Below are positions 44,369-54,084 of a stretch of DNA of 64,000 nt, one piece after another (position 1 is the stretch's first letter; every line of letters starts with the position of its first letter). Origin of the DNA: JAAYPI01 sp963668615. GTDB taxonomy: Bacteria; Bacteroidota; Bacteroidia; Bacteroidales; Paludibacteraceae. A model generated the notes under the pieces. That model made no database searches. It had not been told where the DNA came from and saw only the letters and a list, made by a program, of their open reading frames with translations. The position numbers and the translations under genes were made by a program. The stretch is taken from contig CAXXCL010000001.1 of the NCBI GenBank assembly GCA_963668615.2, positions 248,001 to 312,000 of the forward strand. Direction: 5' to 3'.

Positions 44369-44983
44369 CTATCCATAGAGATTATATAGGGGATAAATAC
44401 CCATAAAGAGGACTCCTACAAAAAACCCGGCAACCAATTGACAAGGGGTATGTGCCTTTAGTCGCAAGCGAGACCAAGCAATCAACCCTGCACAAAAAAC
44501 AACGGTTATATATAACCACATCTCATTTTGATGGAAATAATACGTAATCGCAAAAACAGCTCCGGTTAAGCCTCCAATGGCACTCATATGAGCACTGATC
44601 TTCCATTTTGTATTCACCACCATAACAACAGCTAAAGAAAGTACGAGTCCTAAAACCAAATAAATCATGAAAGGTGGCACCCGTAAAAAGAAATAGAAAA
44701 CAACGAGTAATGATGTACTGAGAAAACTGTAAAGGTATGGAAGAAATCGCTCTTTGCGATCTGATATTTGGAGAGTATTTACCTTCCCCTTTTTATAGAG
44801 AATGATAATAATAAATAATGGCAATACGCAACAAAAAAGCACAGGAGCTCCCAACACAAATAACTTACCATACTGATTATACATGAACAAATAGGGAGAA
44901 TTTGCCAACAACAAAACTCCATATATTGGGATAAAAAGGGGTTGAAATAGTATGCTTATAATCTGGGCAATTGTTTTTTCCAT
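44369..44983 (-). CDS. PAP2-superfamily-like membrane phosphatase (divergent)
   Basis: The 204-residue protein has about six membrane segments. The C-terminal half contains KISAHMSAIGG and SRLRLKAHTPCQLVAGF, which match the SGH and SRxxxxxH(x)5D motifs of PAP2 phosphatases, except that Gln stands where the second motif has Asp. It may act on undecaprenyl pyrophosphate or another lipid phosphate, which would suit its place beside murF and ispG. The missing Asp makes catalysis uncertain. It follows ispG by 15 bases. Confidence 0.72.
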   Translation of the reverse strand: MEKTIAQIISILFQPLFIPIYGVLLLANSPYLFMYNQYGKLFVLGAPVLFCCVLPLFIIIILYKKGKVNTLQISDRKERFLPYLYSFLSTSLLVVFYFFLRVPPFMIYLVLGLVLSLAVVMVVNTKWKISAHMSAIGGLTGAVFAITYYFHQNEMWLYITVVFCAGLIAWSRLRLKAHTPCQLVAGFFVGVLFMGIYPLYNLYG

Positions 44984-44998
44984 ATTTGTGTTTTTAAA

Positions 44999-46867
44999 CT
45001 ATTCTTTTTCTTGCCAATCTCCGTTATCCTTGATAAGTTGTATGAGTTTTTCCACGGCATTTGATTCAGGAATATTCCTTTCCATGCAAATTTGTTTTTT
45101 ATATAGGCTGATTGTTCCCTTTCCTGCTCCTACATATCCATAATCAGCATCAGCCATTTCACCGGGTCCATTCACGATGCAACCCATAATGCCTATCTTC
45201 AGTTTTTTCAGATGACCGGTTTCTGCCTTGATTGTAGCAATAGCTGCTTGTATATCAAATAATGTTCTCCCACAACTGGGACAAGAGATATATTCTGTTT
45301 TACTCATCCTTGCACGGGTAGCTTGCAAAATAGAGAATGACAAAGCAATTATTTCAGACATTTGCACATTACCTCTACTTTCAATAGAGATTCCATCTCC
45401 AAATCCATCTAAGAAAAAAACTCCCAAATCTATGCTCGCTTTTATTTGTAATAATGCTATATCCGAATCTGTAAATTTTCGAGCCAGAATGACGCTGTTT
45501 TTAATTTTGCGAGTATAAAAAGAGGCAAAAACGGCTCGTCCTTCTCCTAAAGTATTTATGTGTTCTAATTCCAGATAAACTACTACATTGGGGGTTCTCT
45601 CCAAAAATTGAATTACTTCATCGGTAATTTCAGAATATTTCAGTTTCAAAAAAATTATGGATGCTTTATTCTTTGGGATATTAGAGAAAGTCCGGGCGGA
45701 AAACATAGGATAGGTGTTTTCTTCTGCCTTCCAATTTTCACTATCCAAGATTTGAGGGATATTTTTCAAACCATGTCCGACATTTTTCCTACCAGAATAA
45801 ACAAAATCTGGCAAAGGAGACTTATTATCAAAACAACATTGTTCAAAAGATTCCGTTATATCTAAAATAACAACAGGAGATTGCCCACCTCCGATATTTT
45901 GAACGGCAGTTGACTCTCTTTTTTGAAAATTGTACGGATGAAAAAAATCTGTATGAAAAGCATGTTCTATTTTCTCCGCATGCTTTCTTCTTTCGATGAA
46001 ATCAACAATTTTGCGTGCTACAGGTATTTCATTTTGTGGATTTTCACTTAAAGAAACACGAATAGTGTCTCCAATGCCATCGGACAATAAGGATCCGATT
46101 CCGACTGCCGACTTCACTCTACCATCTTCTCCATCACCAGCCTCCGTAACACCCAAATGGAGGGGAAAATGCATATTTTCTTTGTCCATCGTTGCTACCA
46201 ATAGACGAACAGTGTGCACCATTACCAACGTATTGGAAGCTTTAATAGAGATAACGACATTTTGAAAATTTTGTTCCACACAAATACGCAAAAATTCCAT
46301 GCACGAGAAAACCATTCCCTCCGGAGTATCTCCATACCGACTCATAATCCTATCGCTGAGCGAGCCATGGTTGACTCCGATACGTACAGCGGTATTATTT
46401 TTTTTACAAATATCGATAAAAGGAATAAATTTTGCTCGTATCTTATTAATTTCCAAAATATACTCTGCATCAGTATATTCAAACTTTTTAAAAGTTTTTA
46501 CACTATCAACATAATTGCCAGGATTAACACGCACCTTTTCGACATACAATGCAGCTACATCGGCAACTTTCGGGTTAAAATGGACATCAGCAACAAGAGG
46601 CACGAAAACATTTTTTCGTGCCAAAGCAGCCTTAATATTCTGCAAATTTTCTGCTTCACGCACACCTTGAGTTGTTAAACGCACATATTCTCCACCTGCA
46701 TTGGCTATTTCAATACATTGATTAACACTTCCTTGAGTATCCAATGTGGAAGTATTGGTCATTGATTGCAAACGAACAGGATTTTTTCCACCAAGAGGGA
46801 CATTTCCTATTGCCACCTCATCGGAATGACGTCGTGAATAATTAAAAAGGTCTAAGCAATAATTCAT
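44999..46867 (-). CDS. ispG: 4-hydroxy-3-methylbut-2-enyl diphosphate synthase (IspG), long form
   Basis: IspG makes HMBPP from MEcPP in the non-mevalonate isoprenoid pathway, feeding undecaprenyl phosphate. The N-terminal TIM barrel carries VRLQSMTNTST and ADVHFNPKVA. The C-terminal domain has the [4Fe-4S] ligands CPSCGRTLFD and MGCIVNGPGEM. A long insert between them makes the 622-residue form seen in Bacteroidota and plants. It lies nine bases after murF, giving a cell-wall/isoprenoid unit. Confidence 0.96.
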   Translation of the reverse strand: MNYCLDLFNYSRRHSDEVAIGNVPLGGKNPVRLQSMTNTSTLDTQGSVNQCIEIANAGGEYVRLTTQGVREAENLQNIKAALARKNVFVPLVADVHFNPKVADVAALYVEKVRVNPGNYVDSVKTFKKFEYTDAEYILEINKIRAKFIPFIDICKKNNTAVRIGVNHGSLSDRIMSRYGDTPEGMVFSCMEFLRICVEQNFQNVVISIKASNTLVMVHTVRLLVATMDKENMHFPLHLGVTEAGDGEDGRVKSAVGIGSLLSDGIGDTIRVSLSENPQNEIPVARKIVDFIERRKHAEKIEHAFHTDFFHPYNFQKRESTAVQNIGGGQSPVVILDITESFEQCCFDNKSPLPDFVYSGRKNVGHGLKNIPQILDSENWKAEENTYPMFSARTFSNIPKNKASIIFLKLKYSEITDEVIQFLERTPNVVVYLELEHINTLGEGRAVFASFYTRKIKNSVILARKFTDSDIALLQIKASIDLGVFFLDGFGDGISIESRGNVQMSEIIALSFSILQATRARMSKTEYISCPSCGRTLFDIQAAIATIKAETGHLKKLKIGIMGCIVNGPGEMADADYGYVGAGKGTISLYKKQICMERNIPESNAVEKLIQLIKDNGDWQEKE

Positions 46868-46876
46868 ATTTTTATA

Positions 46877-48175
46877 TTACAAGCAATCCACTACAGATTC
46901 CATTTTCATACTTCTTGACCCTTTTATCAAAATGTAATTGTCTACTATTGGATTAACTTTCAAATAGGCAATTAATTCATCCGTGGTTTGAAAAATAGAA
47001 AATTTGGAAAAAACTACACTAAAATTCTTTCCTACAAGAAAAACGTTTTGAAAAGCACTCCTATTGAGCAAATCAACAATTTTTTGATGTTCGTATTTAG
47101 CATCGTTTCCCAATTCGAACATATCTCCTAAAATAACAGTCTTGCTTTTGTCGGTTTGTATATTCTTAAAATTTCGTAAAGCAGCATCCATACTGGTTGG
47201 ATTCGCATTATAAGAATCTAGTATCAGCTCATTCTTTTCGGTTTTTTTGAGTTGGGAACGATTGTTTTCGGGGGTATAATCTTCGAGTCCTTTTTTTATG
47301 GCTTGTTGCGAAACTCCAAAATATGAGCCAATGCAGACAGCTGATAATAAGTTGGATAAATTATATTCACCTATCAACTTTGTTGATATGACATTCTGAT
47401 TCGAGGAACCCTGTTGCCAAACAAAAGAGACGAAAGGAGATGCAGATACAATTTTGCCCGACACATAAAAGCCTTCATTTGTGCCATAGATTATTTTTTC
47501 TATTCCTTCAGACATTCTTTGCAAATAGGGATTTTCTCCATCGATGAAAATTTTACCATTTTTAGCTTTTATAAAATCATACAACTCTTTTTTCGTATTC
47601 ATTACCCCTTCAAAAGAGCCAAACCCTTCGAGATGGGCTTTGCCAACATTCGTAATCAACCCATAATCAGGCAAAGCTATATTTACCAAAGTTTTAATTT
47701 CCCCAGGATGATTCGCTCCCATCTCAACAATTGCAAATTCAGTTTTATCAGTCATTCCAAGCAAGGTCAATGGGACACCGATATGGTTATTCAAATTTCC
47801 ATGGGTATAGTGCAAATTGTATTTTTGTTTTAACACAGCGGCACAAAGCTCTTTTGTTGTTGTTTTTCCGTTTGTACCTGTAATAGCCAAAATGGGCAAC
47901 CCCAATTTTTTTCGATGAAATCGAGCCAAATCTTGAAGAGCGGTCAAACAATCATCGACCAAAAGAAACCTGTCATCCACAACATATTCAGGTTCATCGA
48001 CCACGGCAAGGACAGATCCTTTTTCAAGAGCAGAAAGAGCGAATTTATTTCCATTAAACGATTCTCCTTTCAATGCAAAGAAAATGGAGTTCTCAGGACA
48101 AATTCGGCTATCAATTGTAATAGTAGGGGATAGTATAAAACGCCTGTAAAGTTCTTCTATGTTCATCTTAGACAA
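46877..48175 (-). CDS. murF: UDP-N-acetylmuramoyl-tripeptide:D-Ala-D-Ala ligase
   Basis: MurF adds D-Ala-D-Ala to the UDP-MurNAc tripeptide, the last cytoplasmic step of peptidoglycan precursor synthesis. The 432-residue protein has the ATP-binding loop ILAITGTNGKTTTKELC, the central-domain blocks MGANHPGEIKTL and ILDSYNANPTSMD. It leads the murF-ispG-PAP2 unit, with a -7 element at 48188-48195. Confidence 0.95.
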   Translation of the reverse strand: MSKMNIEELYRRFILSPTITIDSRICPENSIFFALKGESFNGNKFALSALEKGSVLAVVDEPEYVVDDRFLLVDDCLTALQDLARFHRKKLGLPILAITGTNGKTTTKELCAAVLKQKYNLHYTHGNLNNHIGVPLTLLGMTDKTEFAIVEMGANHPGEIKTLVNIALPDYGLITNVGKAHLEGFGSFEGVMNTKKELYDFIKAKNGKIFIDGENPYLQRMSEGIEKIIYGTNEGFYVSGKIVSASPFVSFVWQQGSSNQNVISTKLIGEYNLSNLLSAVCIGSYFGVSQQAIKKGLEDYTPENNRSQLKKTEKNELILDSYNANPTSMDAALRNFKNIQTDKSKTVILGDMFELGNDAKYEHQKIVDLLNRSAFQNVFLVGKNFSVVFSKFSIFQTTDELIAYLKVNPIVDNYILIKGSRSMKMESVVDCL

Positions 48176-48187
48176 TATTATATCTTA

Positions 48188-48195
48188 CAAAAGTA
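48188..48195 (-). promoter_or_regulatory. -7 element of murF
   Basis: TACTTTTG on the minus strand fits TAnnTTTG, 13 bases before the start codon at 48175. Confidence 0.5.
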
Positions 48196-48256
48196 AAAAA
48201 AGCATTGCAATTATCTGAAAAAAACATAAAAAAAACCGTCTTGATATAAAAAAGGC

Positions 48257-48264
48257 TACCTTTG
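48257..48264 (+). promoter_or_regulatory. -7 element of the DUF6242 gene
   Basis: TACCTTTG fits TAnnTTTG, 34 bases before the start codon at 48299. Confidence 0.5.
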
Positions 48265-48298
48265 TGAAAACGTTATAACGAATTTAAACTCACATCTT

Positions 48299-49606
48299 AT
48301 GAGAAGAATCGGTTTCTTTATTTTGTCCTTAGTTGCAATTTCTTCGTTTTTTATCTCCTGTTTGGACAGTGACGTTACCTACTCCAACAATCCTCACGTA
48401 GCAACTTTCTCAATACAATCAGACACATTGGTACCGGGCATTGAAAACACTGTGTTTACAGTTGATACACTCAGTAAAAAAATCTATAATGTAGATTCTA
48501 TTGACTATGGTACAAAAGTAACAAAACTCGTACCTACCGTAACATTCTGTAAAGGGGCTTCAAAAATTTTAGTAAATGGTGTAGAATGGAATTCGACTGA
48601 TTCACTAGACTTTTCATCTCCATTTACTATGACCATTGTTGCTAAAGATGGCAAAACATCTGCCGACTACGAAGTTAGGCTGAACAAGCATACAGTGAAT
48701 CCTGATGAAATAATTTGGACGGAAAAGAGTTCTTCTATCAGCAGCTTAACAGGAATAAAAAGCCAAAAAGCCATTTGGTTTAACAGTAAAGCTTACTTTT
48801 TTGCACAAGACAATAGTAATACTGTTATTTTTACGAGTCAAGATGCCAGCTCTTGGGCAAATATTGGTTCTACATCTGTTGCAATTGACGTAAATTCAAT
48901 CATTCAACACAACTCCAAATTATTTGCTATTACTACAAGCAATGTGCTCATAAGCTCAATTGACGGGATTGAATGGGTAAATGGAACAACTGAATCGAAT
49001 ATTAAATTTATGAACACCTTGTGCTCACTTTCCGGCAAATTATGGATTGCGGGGGAAGATGAGAATAACCAATTATATCTATATTCTTCAACGGACGGAA
49101 CAACTTGGACAAAAAGCAATGCTTTGGCAAGTAATTTCCCCTATTTAAACCAAGTAAAGACGACTCTCACTACGAAAACAAACATTGCAAAAGCCTACTT
49201 GTTAGGAGGCACATCTCAAAATTCAGAATATTCAGAAGGAGTCTTTTCATCGATGAACGGTTCTTATTGGATAAATACCCTTTCAGATGTTAACGGATTT
49301 TCTTTCGGATTACGAAAAAATGCAGCGGGCTTTTCCCTGGATAAAAAAATATTCTTTTGGGGTGGTCTAAACACAACAAATGAGATTGTCAGTGATTTTT
49401 ATGTGTCAATTGATGAAGGCTGCACTTGGAAAGCGGCAGCTGATTATCAAAAATTTCCGGACAAATTCGGGGCTAGAAAAAACGCATCTGCTTTTGTTGA
49501 CGACAACAAAAATATTTGGATCATTGGAGGAGAAAGCCAATCCGAAAGTTTATTTGATGTTTGGCAAGGAAGACTAAGAAAACTTGATTTCTTAATTCAA
49601 GAATAA
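48299..49606 (+). CDS. DUF6242-type lipoprotein
   Basis: A lipoprotein leader (lipobox FISC, Cys about 20) precedes a domain with CLDSDVTYSNNPHVATFSI and VTFCKGASKILVNG, the DUF6242 opening common in Bacteroidales, then a beta-propeller-like or Kelch-like series (repeats such as TSQDASSWANIGS, SSIDGIEWVNGT and SSTDGTTWTKSN). Such proteins reside on the outer membrane; the ligand is unknown. coaD starts one base after its stop. Confidence 0.8.
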   Translation: MRRIGFFILSLVAISSFFISCLDSDVTYSNNPHVATFSIQSDTLVPGIENTVFTVDTLSKKIYNVDSIDYGTKVTKLVPTVTFCKGASKILVNGVEWNSTDSLDFSSPFTMTIVAKDGKTSADYEVRLNKHTVNPDEIIWTEKSSSISSLTGIKSQKAIWFNSKAYFFAQDNSNTVIFTSQDASSWANIGSTSVAIDVNSIIQHNSKLFAITTSNVLISSIDGIEWVNGTTESNIKFMNTLCSLSGKLWIAGEDENNQLYLYSSTDGTTWTKSNALASNFPYLNQVKTTLTTKTNIAKAYLLGGTSQNSEYSEGVFSSMNGSYWINTLSDVNGFSFGLRKNAAGFSLDKKIFFWGGLNTTNEIVSDFYVSIDEGCTWKAAADYQKFPDKFGARKNASAFVDDNKNIWIIGGESQSESLFDVWQGRLRKLDFLIQE

Positions 49607-49607
49607 A

Positions 49608-50051
49608 ATGAAAAAAATTGCACTTTTCCCGGGATCATTTGACCCTTTTACAATCGGACATTATAGTCTGGTAAAAAGGGCTCTTTCTATTTTTGATGAA
49701 ATTATAATTGCTATTGGCATTAACACGACAAAAGATAATTATTCTGACATTGATGACCGCAAAAAAAACATTGAAAAAATCTTTGAAGAAGAAAATGAAA
49801 GAATTAAAGTCATCGTTTACAAAGACCTTACAGCAGACATTGTAGAAAAGGAAAAAGCGACTTGCATACTACGAGGCATACGAAACGCTACTGACTACGA
49901 ATACGAAAAAAATATCGCGGATATCCACAGAGAACTTTTCAATATAGAAACAGTATTTTTGTTTGCTGACCTAAAATATGCTCATATTTCCTCTTCAATG
50001 ATCCGTGAATTGGAAAGATACGGCAAAAATACCTCTGAATTACGTCCTTAG
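49608..50051 (+). CDS. coaD: Pantetheine-phosphate adenylyltransferase
   Basis: CoaD adenylates 4'-phosphopantetheine in coenzyme A synthesis. The 147-residue protein starts MKKIALFPGSFDPFTIGHYS, with the nucleotidyltransferase motif TIGH, and has the C-terminal block HISSSMIRELERYG. It follows the DUF6242 gene by one base and ends four bases from the convergent argE. Confidence 0.95.
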   Translation: MKKIALFPGSFDPFTIGHYSLVKRALSIFDEIIIAIGINTTKDNYSDIDDRKKNIEKIFEEENERIKVIVYKDLTADIVEKEKATCILRGIRNATDYEYEKNIADIHRELFNIETVFLFADLKYAHISSSMIRELERYGKNTSELRP

Positions 50052-50055
50052 AAAA

Positions 50056-51111
50056 TTAGATTTTCAATCCACTTAGCAATGAGATATACATTTCGATTGC
50101 ATCACTTATTTCAGAAATATAGACATATTCATCCGCGGTATGGGAACGAGCCGAATCGCCTACTCCAATCTTGACAGAAGGAAATGACATAAAAGTTTGG
50201 TCGGACAATGTGGAAGAGCCGAAAACAGGTAAATTCATCGAAAGACATTTTTTCACAAAAGCATGATTTTTGTCAATAGAAGATGAATTTAATCTAAACG
50301 AACGAGCGACTACGTCCGACTGTACGTTCGATTTTATTACTTCAAAAACTTCTTTATTGGTATAACACTCATTTACTCGAATATCCACCGAAAACGAACA
50401 CTTATCAGGCACTACATTATGCTGAGTTCCCGCACTAATAAGGGTAACGCTCATTTTAACCTTTCCTAGTAAATCAGAAACTTCGGGAAAACTATACGTT
50501 TGGAACCATTTAATATCTTCAACAGCCTTATATATCGCATTTACACCTTCTTCACGGGCTGCATGCCCCGATTTGCCGTGAGCCACACAATCAACCACCA
50601 TTAGTCCTTTTTCTGCAATAGCCAATTGCATTTGGGTTGGTTCACCAACAATGGCAAAATCAATTTTGGGCAAAACTTTCACAAGACTTTCCATCCCATT
50701 AGTACCCGAAACTTCTTCCTCAACCGAAATGGCAAGGATTAGATTATATGGCTGTGGCGTATCTTTCAGAAATAAAAAGGTTGCAATCAACGAGACCAAA
50801 GATGCATGAGCATCATTAGCCCCCAAACCGTATATTTTACCGTCCTTTTCAATCGGGTTAAATGGATCAATTGACCACGAAGAACTTGGCTGTACGGTAT
50901 CCATATGAGAATTAAGCATAATGGTTGGTTTACTGTCATTAAGCTTGCCGGCAACACACCAAACATTGTTATTATGTCTTGCAACAACACAACCATTCTG
51001 TTCCAAAAAATGGGACAAAGAATCAGCTTTTTGCACTTCATTCCTGCTAACAGAGGGGATTGTTATCAACTCTTTGAGCAAATTTATAGCCTGTTTTTTC
51101 AAAAGATCCAT
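50056..51111 (-). CDS. M20 family peptidase, acetylornithine/succinylcitrulline deacylase-like
   Basis: The 351-residue M20 enzyme shows the metal and catalytic blocks: His in MLNSHMDTVQP, GLGANDAHASLVS, Glu pair in SVEEEVSG, and GEPTQMQ. Beside argB on the same strand it most likely removes the N-acyl group in arginine synthesis, acting as ArgE or as the Bacteroides-type N-succinyl-citrulline deacylase. The acyl group cannot be told from sequence. It follows argB by 12 bases. Confidence 0.85.
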   Translation of the reverse strand: MDLLKKQAINLLKELITIPSVSRNEVQKADSLSHFLEQNGCVVARHNNNVWCVAGKLNDSKPTIMLNSHMDTVQPSSSWSIDPFNPIEKDGKIYGLGANDAHASLVSLIATFLFLKDTPQPYNLILAISVEEEVSGTNGMESLVKVLPKIDFAIVGEPTQMQLAIAEKGLMVVDCVAHGKSGHAAREEGVNAIYKAVEDIKWFQTYSFPEVSDLLGKVKMSVTLISAGTQHNVVPDKCSFSVDIRVNECYTNKEVFEVIKSNVQSDVVARSFRLNSSSIDKNHAFVKKCLSMNLPVFGSSTLSDQTFMSFPSVKIGVGDSARSHTADEYVYISEISDAIEMYISLLSGLKI

Positions 51112-51123
51112 TGCAACATCATT

Positions 51124-51894
51124 TTATTTTAGCACTACGGTTCCCTTATTGCCATTTATCTCGGAAGCATGGGTTATGACAACCTGTTTCACACCAGCCT
51201 CAATTGCTTCAAAAGCATTTTCAAGTTTCGGTATCATTCCTCCCTGAATAATTTTTCGATTTACATAGTCAGCAAATATTTCAGGAGTAATTTTTTCAAT
51301 CACGCTATCGTCATCATGTTCATCAAGCAAAACACCTTTCTTCTCAAAACAAAATACGAGCGTTACATCAAAAAATGGAGTCAAAGCTTTTGCCACTTCA
51401 CCTGCTATTGTATCTGCATTGGTATTCAGCATAGAGCCTTTTTTATCGTGCGTAAGAGGTGCCACAACAGGCACAATGCCCTGTTTTATTAACGAGCACA
51501 GAATTTGTCCGTCAACCTTTTCAACATCACCGACAAACCCGTAATCGATATCTTTCACGGGACGTTTAGCACTTTTTATCACATTCATATCTGCCCCTGT
51601 AAGTCCAAGTGCATTAACACCTTTTGCCTGAAGTCCGGCAACAATGTTTTTATTTACTAACCCAGCGTAAACCATAGTTACCACATCCAGTGTCGCTTTA
51701 TCGGTTATACGTCGACCATCTACCATTTTACTTTCAATACCTAATCTTTCGGACATTTTAGTGGCAGAACGACCTCCTCCGTGTACTAATATTTTGTAAC
51801 CTTCTATCGCAGAAAAATCTTCTAATAATTTATGAAGAGTTTTTTCTTCCTCAACTATTTTACCTCCAACTTTTATTAAAACAAGTTTTTCCAT
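51124..51894 (-). CDS. argB: N-acetyl (or N-succinyl) glutamate kinase
   Basis: ArgB phosphorylates N-acylglutamate in arginine synthesis. The 256-residue protein has the amino-acid-kinase fold with LVLIKVGGKIVEEE, HGGGRSATKMSERLG and NTNADTIAGEVAKAL. In some Bacteroides relatives the substrate carries a succinyl group; this copy's choice is undetermined. It precedes the M20 deacylase gene. Confidence 0.93.
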   Translation of the reverse strand: MEKLVLIKVGGKIVEEEKTLHKLLEDFSAIEGYKILVHGGGRSATKMSERLGIESKMVDGRRITDKATLDVVTMVYAGLVNKNIVAGLQAKGVNALGLTGADMNVIKSAKRPVKDIDYGFVGDVEKVDGQILCSLIKQGIVPVVAPLTHDKKGSMLNTNADTIAGEVAKALTPFFDVTLVFCFEKKGVLLDEHDDDSVIEKITPEIFADYVNRKIIQGGMIPKLENAFEAIEAGVKQVVITHASEINGNKGTVVLK

Positions 51895-51917
51895 GTAACT
51901 ATCTGTTTTTCTTTCTG

Positions 51918-51925
51918 CAAATGTA
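51918..51925 (-). promoter_or_regulatory. -7 element of argB
   Basis: TACATTTG on the minus strand fits TAnnTTTG, 24 bases before the start at 51894. Confidence 0.5.
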
Positions 51926-51957
51926 AAAAAAAGATGCGTTTATTTGCTTTTTTAGCC

Positions 51958-51965
51958 TACTTTTG
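51958..51965 (+). promoter_or_regulatory. -7 element of the SPOUT methyltransferase gene
   Basis: TACTTTTG fits TAnnTTTG, 27 bases before the start at 51992. Confidence 0.55.
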
Positions 51966-51991
51966 TACGAAAATTAAGTTGCTTTTACAAA

Positions 51992-52528
51992 ATGCGCAAA
52001 CTGAAAATCACAGAGCTAAATCGTATTAGTCCTGAAGAATTTAAGGAAAAGAATAAAACTCCCCTAATTGTTGTTTTGGACAATGTGAGAAGCCTCCACA
52101 ATATCGGATCGGTTTTCCGTACCAGTGATGCCTTTTTACTGGAAAGTATATATCTCTGTGGCATTACGGCGATTCCTCCTAATGCGGAAATTCACAAAAC
52201 AGCATTAGGTGCGGAATTTACAATGAACTGGACTCATTTTGAAAATACCGAAGAAGCCATAAACCAGCTCAAAAAAGAAGATTATACGATTTTTGCCGTT
52301 GAACAAGTAGAAAGAAGCATCTCTCTGCCGGATTTAAAATTGCCAAAAGGAAGAAAATTTGCCATTGTATTGGGAAATGAAGTGAAAGGCATTGAGCAAA
52401 AGATAGTTGATATGTGTGATGCTGCTGTAGAGATACCTCAATTCGGGACAAAACACTCATTAAACGTATCCGTTGCAACAGGTATTGTCATTTGGGATTT
52501 TTTTAAACAAATAAAACAAAATATTTGA
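51992..52528 (+). CDS. TrmH-family (SPOUT) RNA 2'-O-methyltransferase
   Basis: The 178-residue protein has the SPOUT motifs: VVLDNVRSLHNIGSVFRTSD, FAIVLGNEVKGIEQ and IPQFGTKHSLNVSVATGIV, with a trefoil-knot SAM site. It methylates a ribose 2'-OH on tRNA or rRNA; the target is unknown. It has its own promoter and runs opposite to argB. Confidence 0.88.
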   Translation: MRKLKITELNRISPEEFKEKNKTPLIVVLDNVRSLHNIGSVFRTSDAFLLESIYLCGITAIPPNAEIHKTALGAEFTMNWTHFENTEEAINQLKKEDYTIFAVEQVERSISLPDLKLPKGRKFAIVLGNEVKGIEQKIVDMCDAAVEIPQFGTKHSLNVSVATGIVIWDFFKQIKQNI

Positions 52529-52549
52529 CCATTTTACTTGCATAAAAAC

Positions 52550-52557
52550 TACTTTTG
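52550..52557 (+). promoter_or_regulatory. -7 element of the LOG gene
   Basis: TACTTTTG fits TAnnTTTG, 12 bases before the start at 52569. Confidence 0.5.
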
Positions 52558-52568
52558 TAAAAAATTTT

Positions 52569-53153
52569 ATGATTTCGACTGTCTGCATTTATTGTGCATC
52601 AAGTAATTCCATCGCTCCCATCTATGCAGATGTTGCGATAGAGCTAGCTAATGTGTTAGTTAATAATAATATCGCCATTCGTTTTGGTGCGGGAAATAAT
52701 GGATTGATGGCAAAAATAGCAGATACGGTTGTCGCAAAAAACAAAGAAAAAATTACCGGCATTATTCCCCGTTTTATGTACGAAGAAAATTGGCATCACA
52801 CCGGTTTGAGCAACCTCGTCATAACAGAGACAATGCACGAACGAAAACAGTTGATGGTAAAAGATGTCGATGCGGTGATTGCACTACCAGGTGGAATTGG
52901 AACGTTAGAAGAATTACTGGAAATAATTACATGGAAACAATTGGGCATTTTTTTGCAACCCATTATTATTGTTAACACCAACAATTATTTCAGTTCTTTA
53001 CTCAGTATGATAAACAAAGCTTCTGAGGAGAAATTTATGAGAAAAGAACATTTAAACCTTTTTTCTGTTGTTGACACAGTCGACGGAATACTAAAAACCA
53101 TTGAAGAATGTCCGGTTTATGACATCTCGATAAGAAAATTTGCAGCTTTATAA
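52569..53153 (+). CDS. LOG family nucleotide phosphoribohydrolase
   Basis: The 194-residue Rossmann-fold protein has the LOG signature: RFGAGNNGLMAKIAD, METMHERKQLM-type (here TETMHERKQLM) and ALPGGIGTLEELLEIITWKQ, which build the site that removes ribose 5-phosphate from nucleoside monophosphates. In bacteria these enzymes act on purine nucleotides or cytokinin-like compounds. It heads the LOG-DUF4271-hemD run. Confidence 0.9.
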   Translation: MISTVCIYCASSNSIAPIYADVAIELANVLVNNNIAIRFGAGNNGLMAKIADTVVAKNKEKITGIIPRFMYEENWHHTGLSNLVITETMHERKQLMVKDVDAVIALPGGIGTLEELLEIITWKQLGIFLQPIIIVNTNNYFSSLLSMINKASEEKFMRKEHLNLFSVVDTVDGILKTIEECPVYDISIRKFAAL

Positions 53154-53157
53154 CCAT

Positions 53158-54072
53158 ATGATAGACAGCACACTCATATCCGCATCATACGATTCCGTAT
53201 CAAGAGCCGCTTACGCTACTGATACGATACCTGCACTTCGATTTTCAACTGATTCGTTACCAATAGCCAATCTTAAGAGTAATTCTATTCAATCAACAAT
53301 GGACTCTTTGCCATCGGTCATGAACCTTTTGCGACATCCTGTAGATTTACTAGATTTTGCAAACGACACGGTTAAACACCAGTTAATAAATAACTTTGCA
53401 GGAATACCGAAAGTTACCTCTTTCTTTCACAGCGATATTGTTATCAGCTCATTTATTGTTATTTTTCTTGCTCTATGCATAATCTTATTTTTGGACAGAA
53501 GATCTAAAATTAGATATATCGGAAATATTTTTAGTTCAAAAAACACTTCTGCATCAATTCGGATAACAGCAAAAGAACAAATTCGGGTTATCTTTTTTGG
53601 CATCGTCGCAGTAATCGGATATGGAGGGTTATTATTCTTTGTGTTAACCAAAGGAGATACAGAATACATAACAAATCCATGGCAAATGCTTTCTCTTATA
53701 GGCATTGGATTCACCGGCGTTTTTTTAATAAAGTATATCATATTAAAATTGTACATATTTGCTTTTTTTAGTGAAAGAGAATCAACAGGAATAAGGCAAT
53801 ATTTTTCAATTATTTTCGCTTTAGGGGCAATTGCTTTTTTAACTTTAGTAGGTTTAGTTTTCTCATCAGAAGCAATTCATCCTTTTTTATATAAAGGATT
53901 CTTGATTCTGATGATAATATCTTTATTATTAACATTTTACGCTCTTCTTAAAACATTTTTCAATCAAATAAATTTGCTTTTATATTTTATTTTGTATCTT
54001 TGCACCCTAGAAATTTTACCCCTGTTAATGTTTTTCAAAGCACTTGCAGGACAATTGAATTTTATCACTTAA
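53158..54072 (+). CDS. DUF4271 membrane protein
   Basis: The 304-residue protein has an unstructured N-terminal part and about seven membrane segments from residue 90 onward, with the DUF4271 pattern typical of Bacteroidota beside hemD. The function is unknown. A TTG at 53140 is in frame but overlaps the LOG gene; ATG at 53158 is preferred. The promoter of hemD lies inside its 3' end. Confidence 0.75.
   Translation: MIDSTLISASYDSVSRAAYATDTIPALRFSTDSLPIANLKSNSIQSTMDSLPSVMNLLRHPVDLLDFANDTVKHQLINNFAGIPKVTSFFHSDIVISSFIVIFLALCIILFLDRRSKIRYIGNIFSSKNTSASIRITAKEQIRVIFFGIVAVIGYGGLLFFVLTKGDTEYITNPWQMLSLIGIGFTGVFLIKYIILKLYIFAFFSERESTGIRQYFSIIFALGAIAFLTLVGLVFSSEAIHPFLYKGFLILMIISLLLTFYALLKTFFNQINLLLYFILYLCTLEILPLLMFFKALAGQLNFIT
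53973..54002 (+). promoter_or_regulatory. Promoter of hemD, inside the DUF4271 gene
   Basis: TTTG at 53973-53976, an 18-base spacer and TATCTTTG at 53995-54002 match the consensus. Confidence 0.6.
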
Positions 54073-54084
54073 AACTATAGCAAA

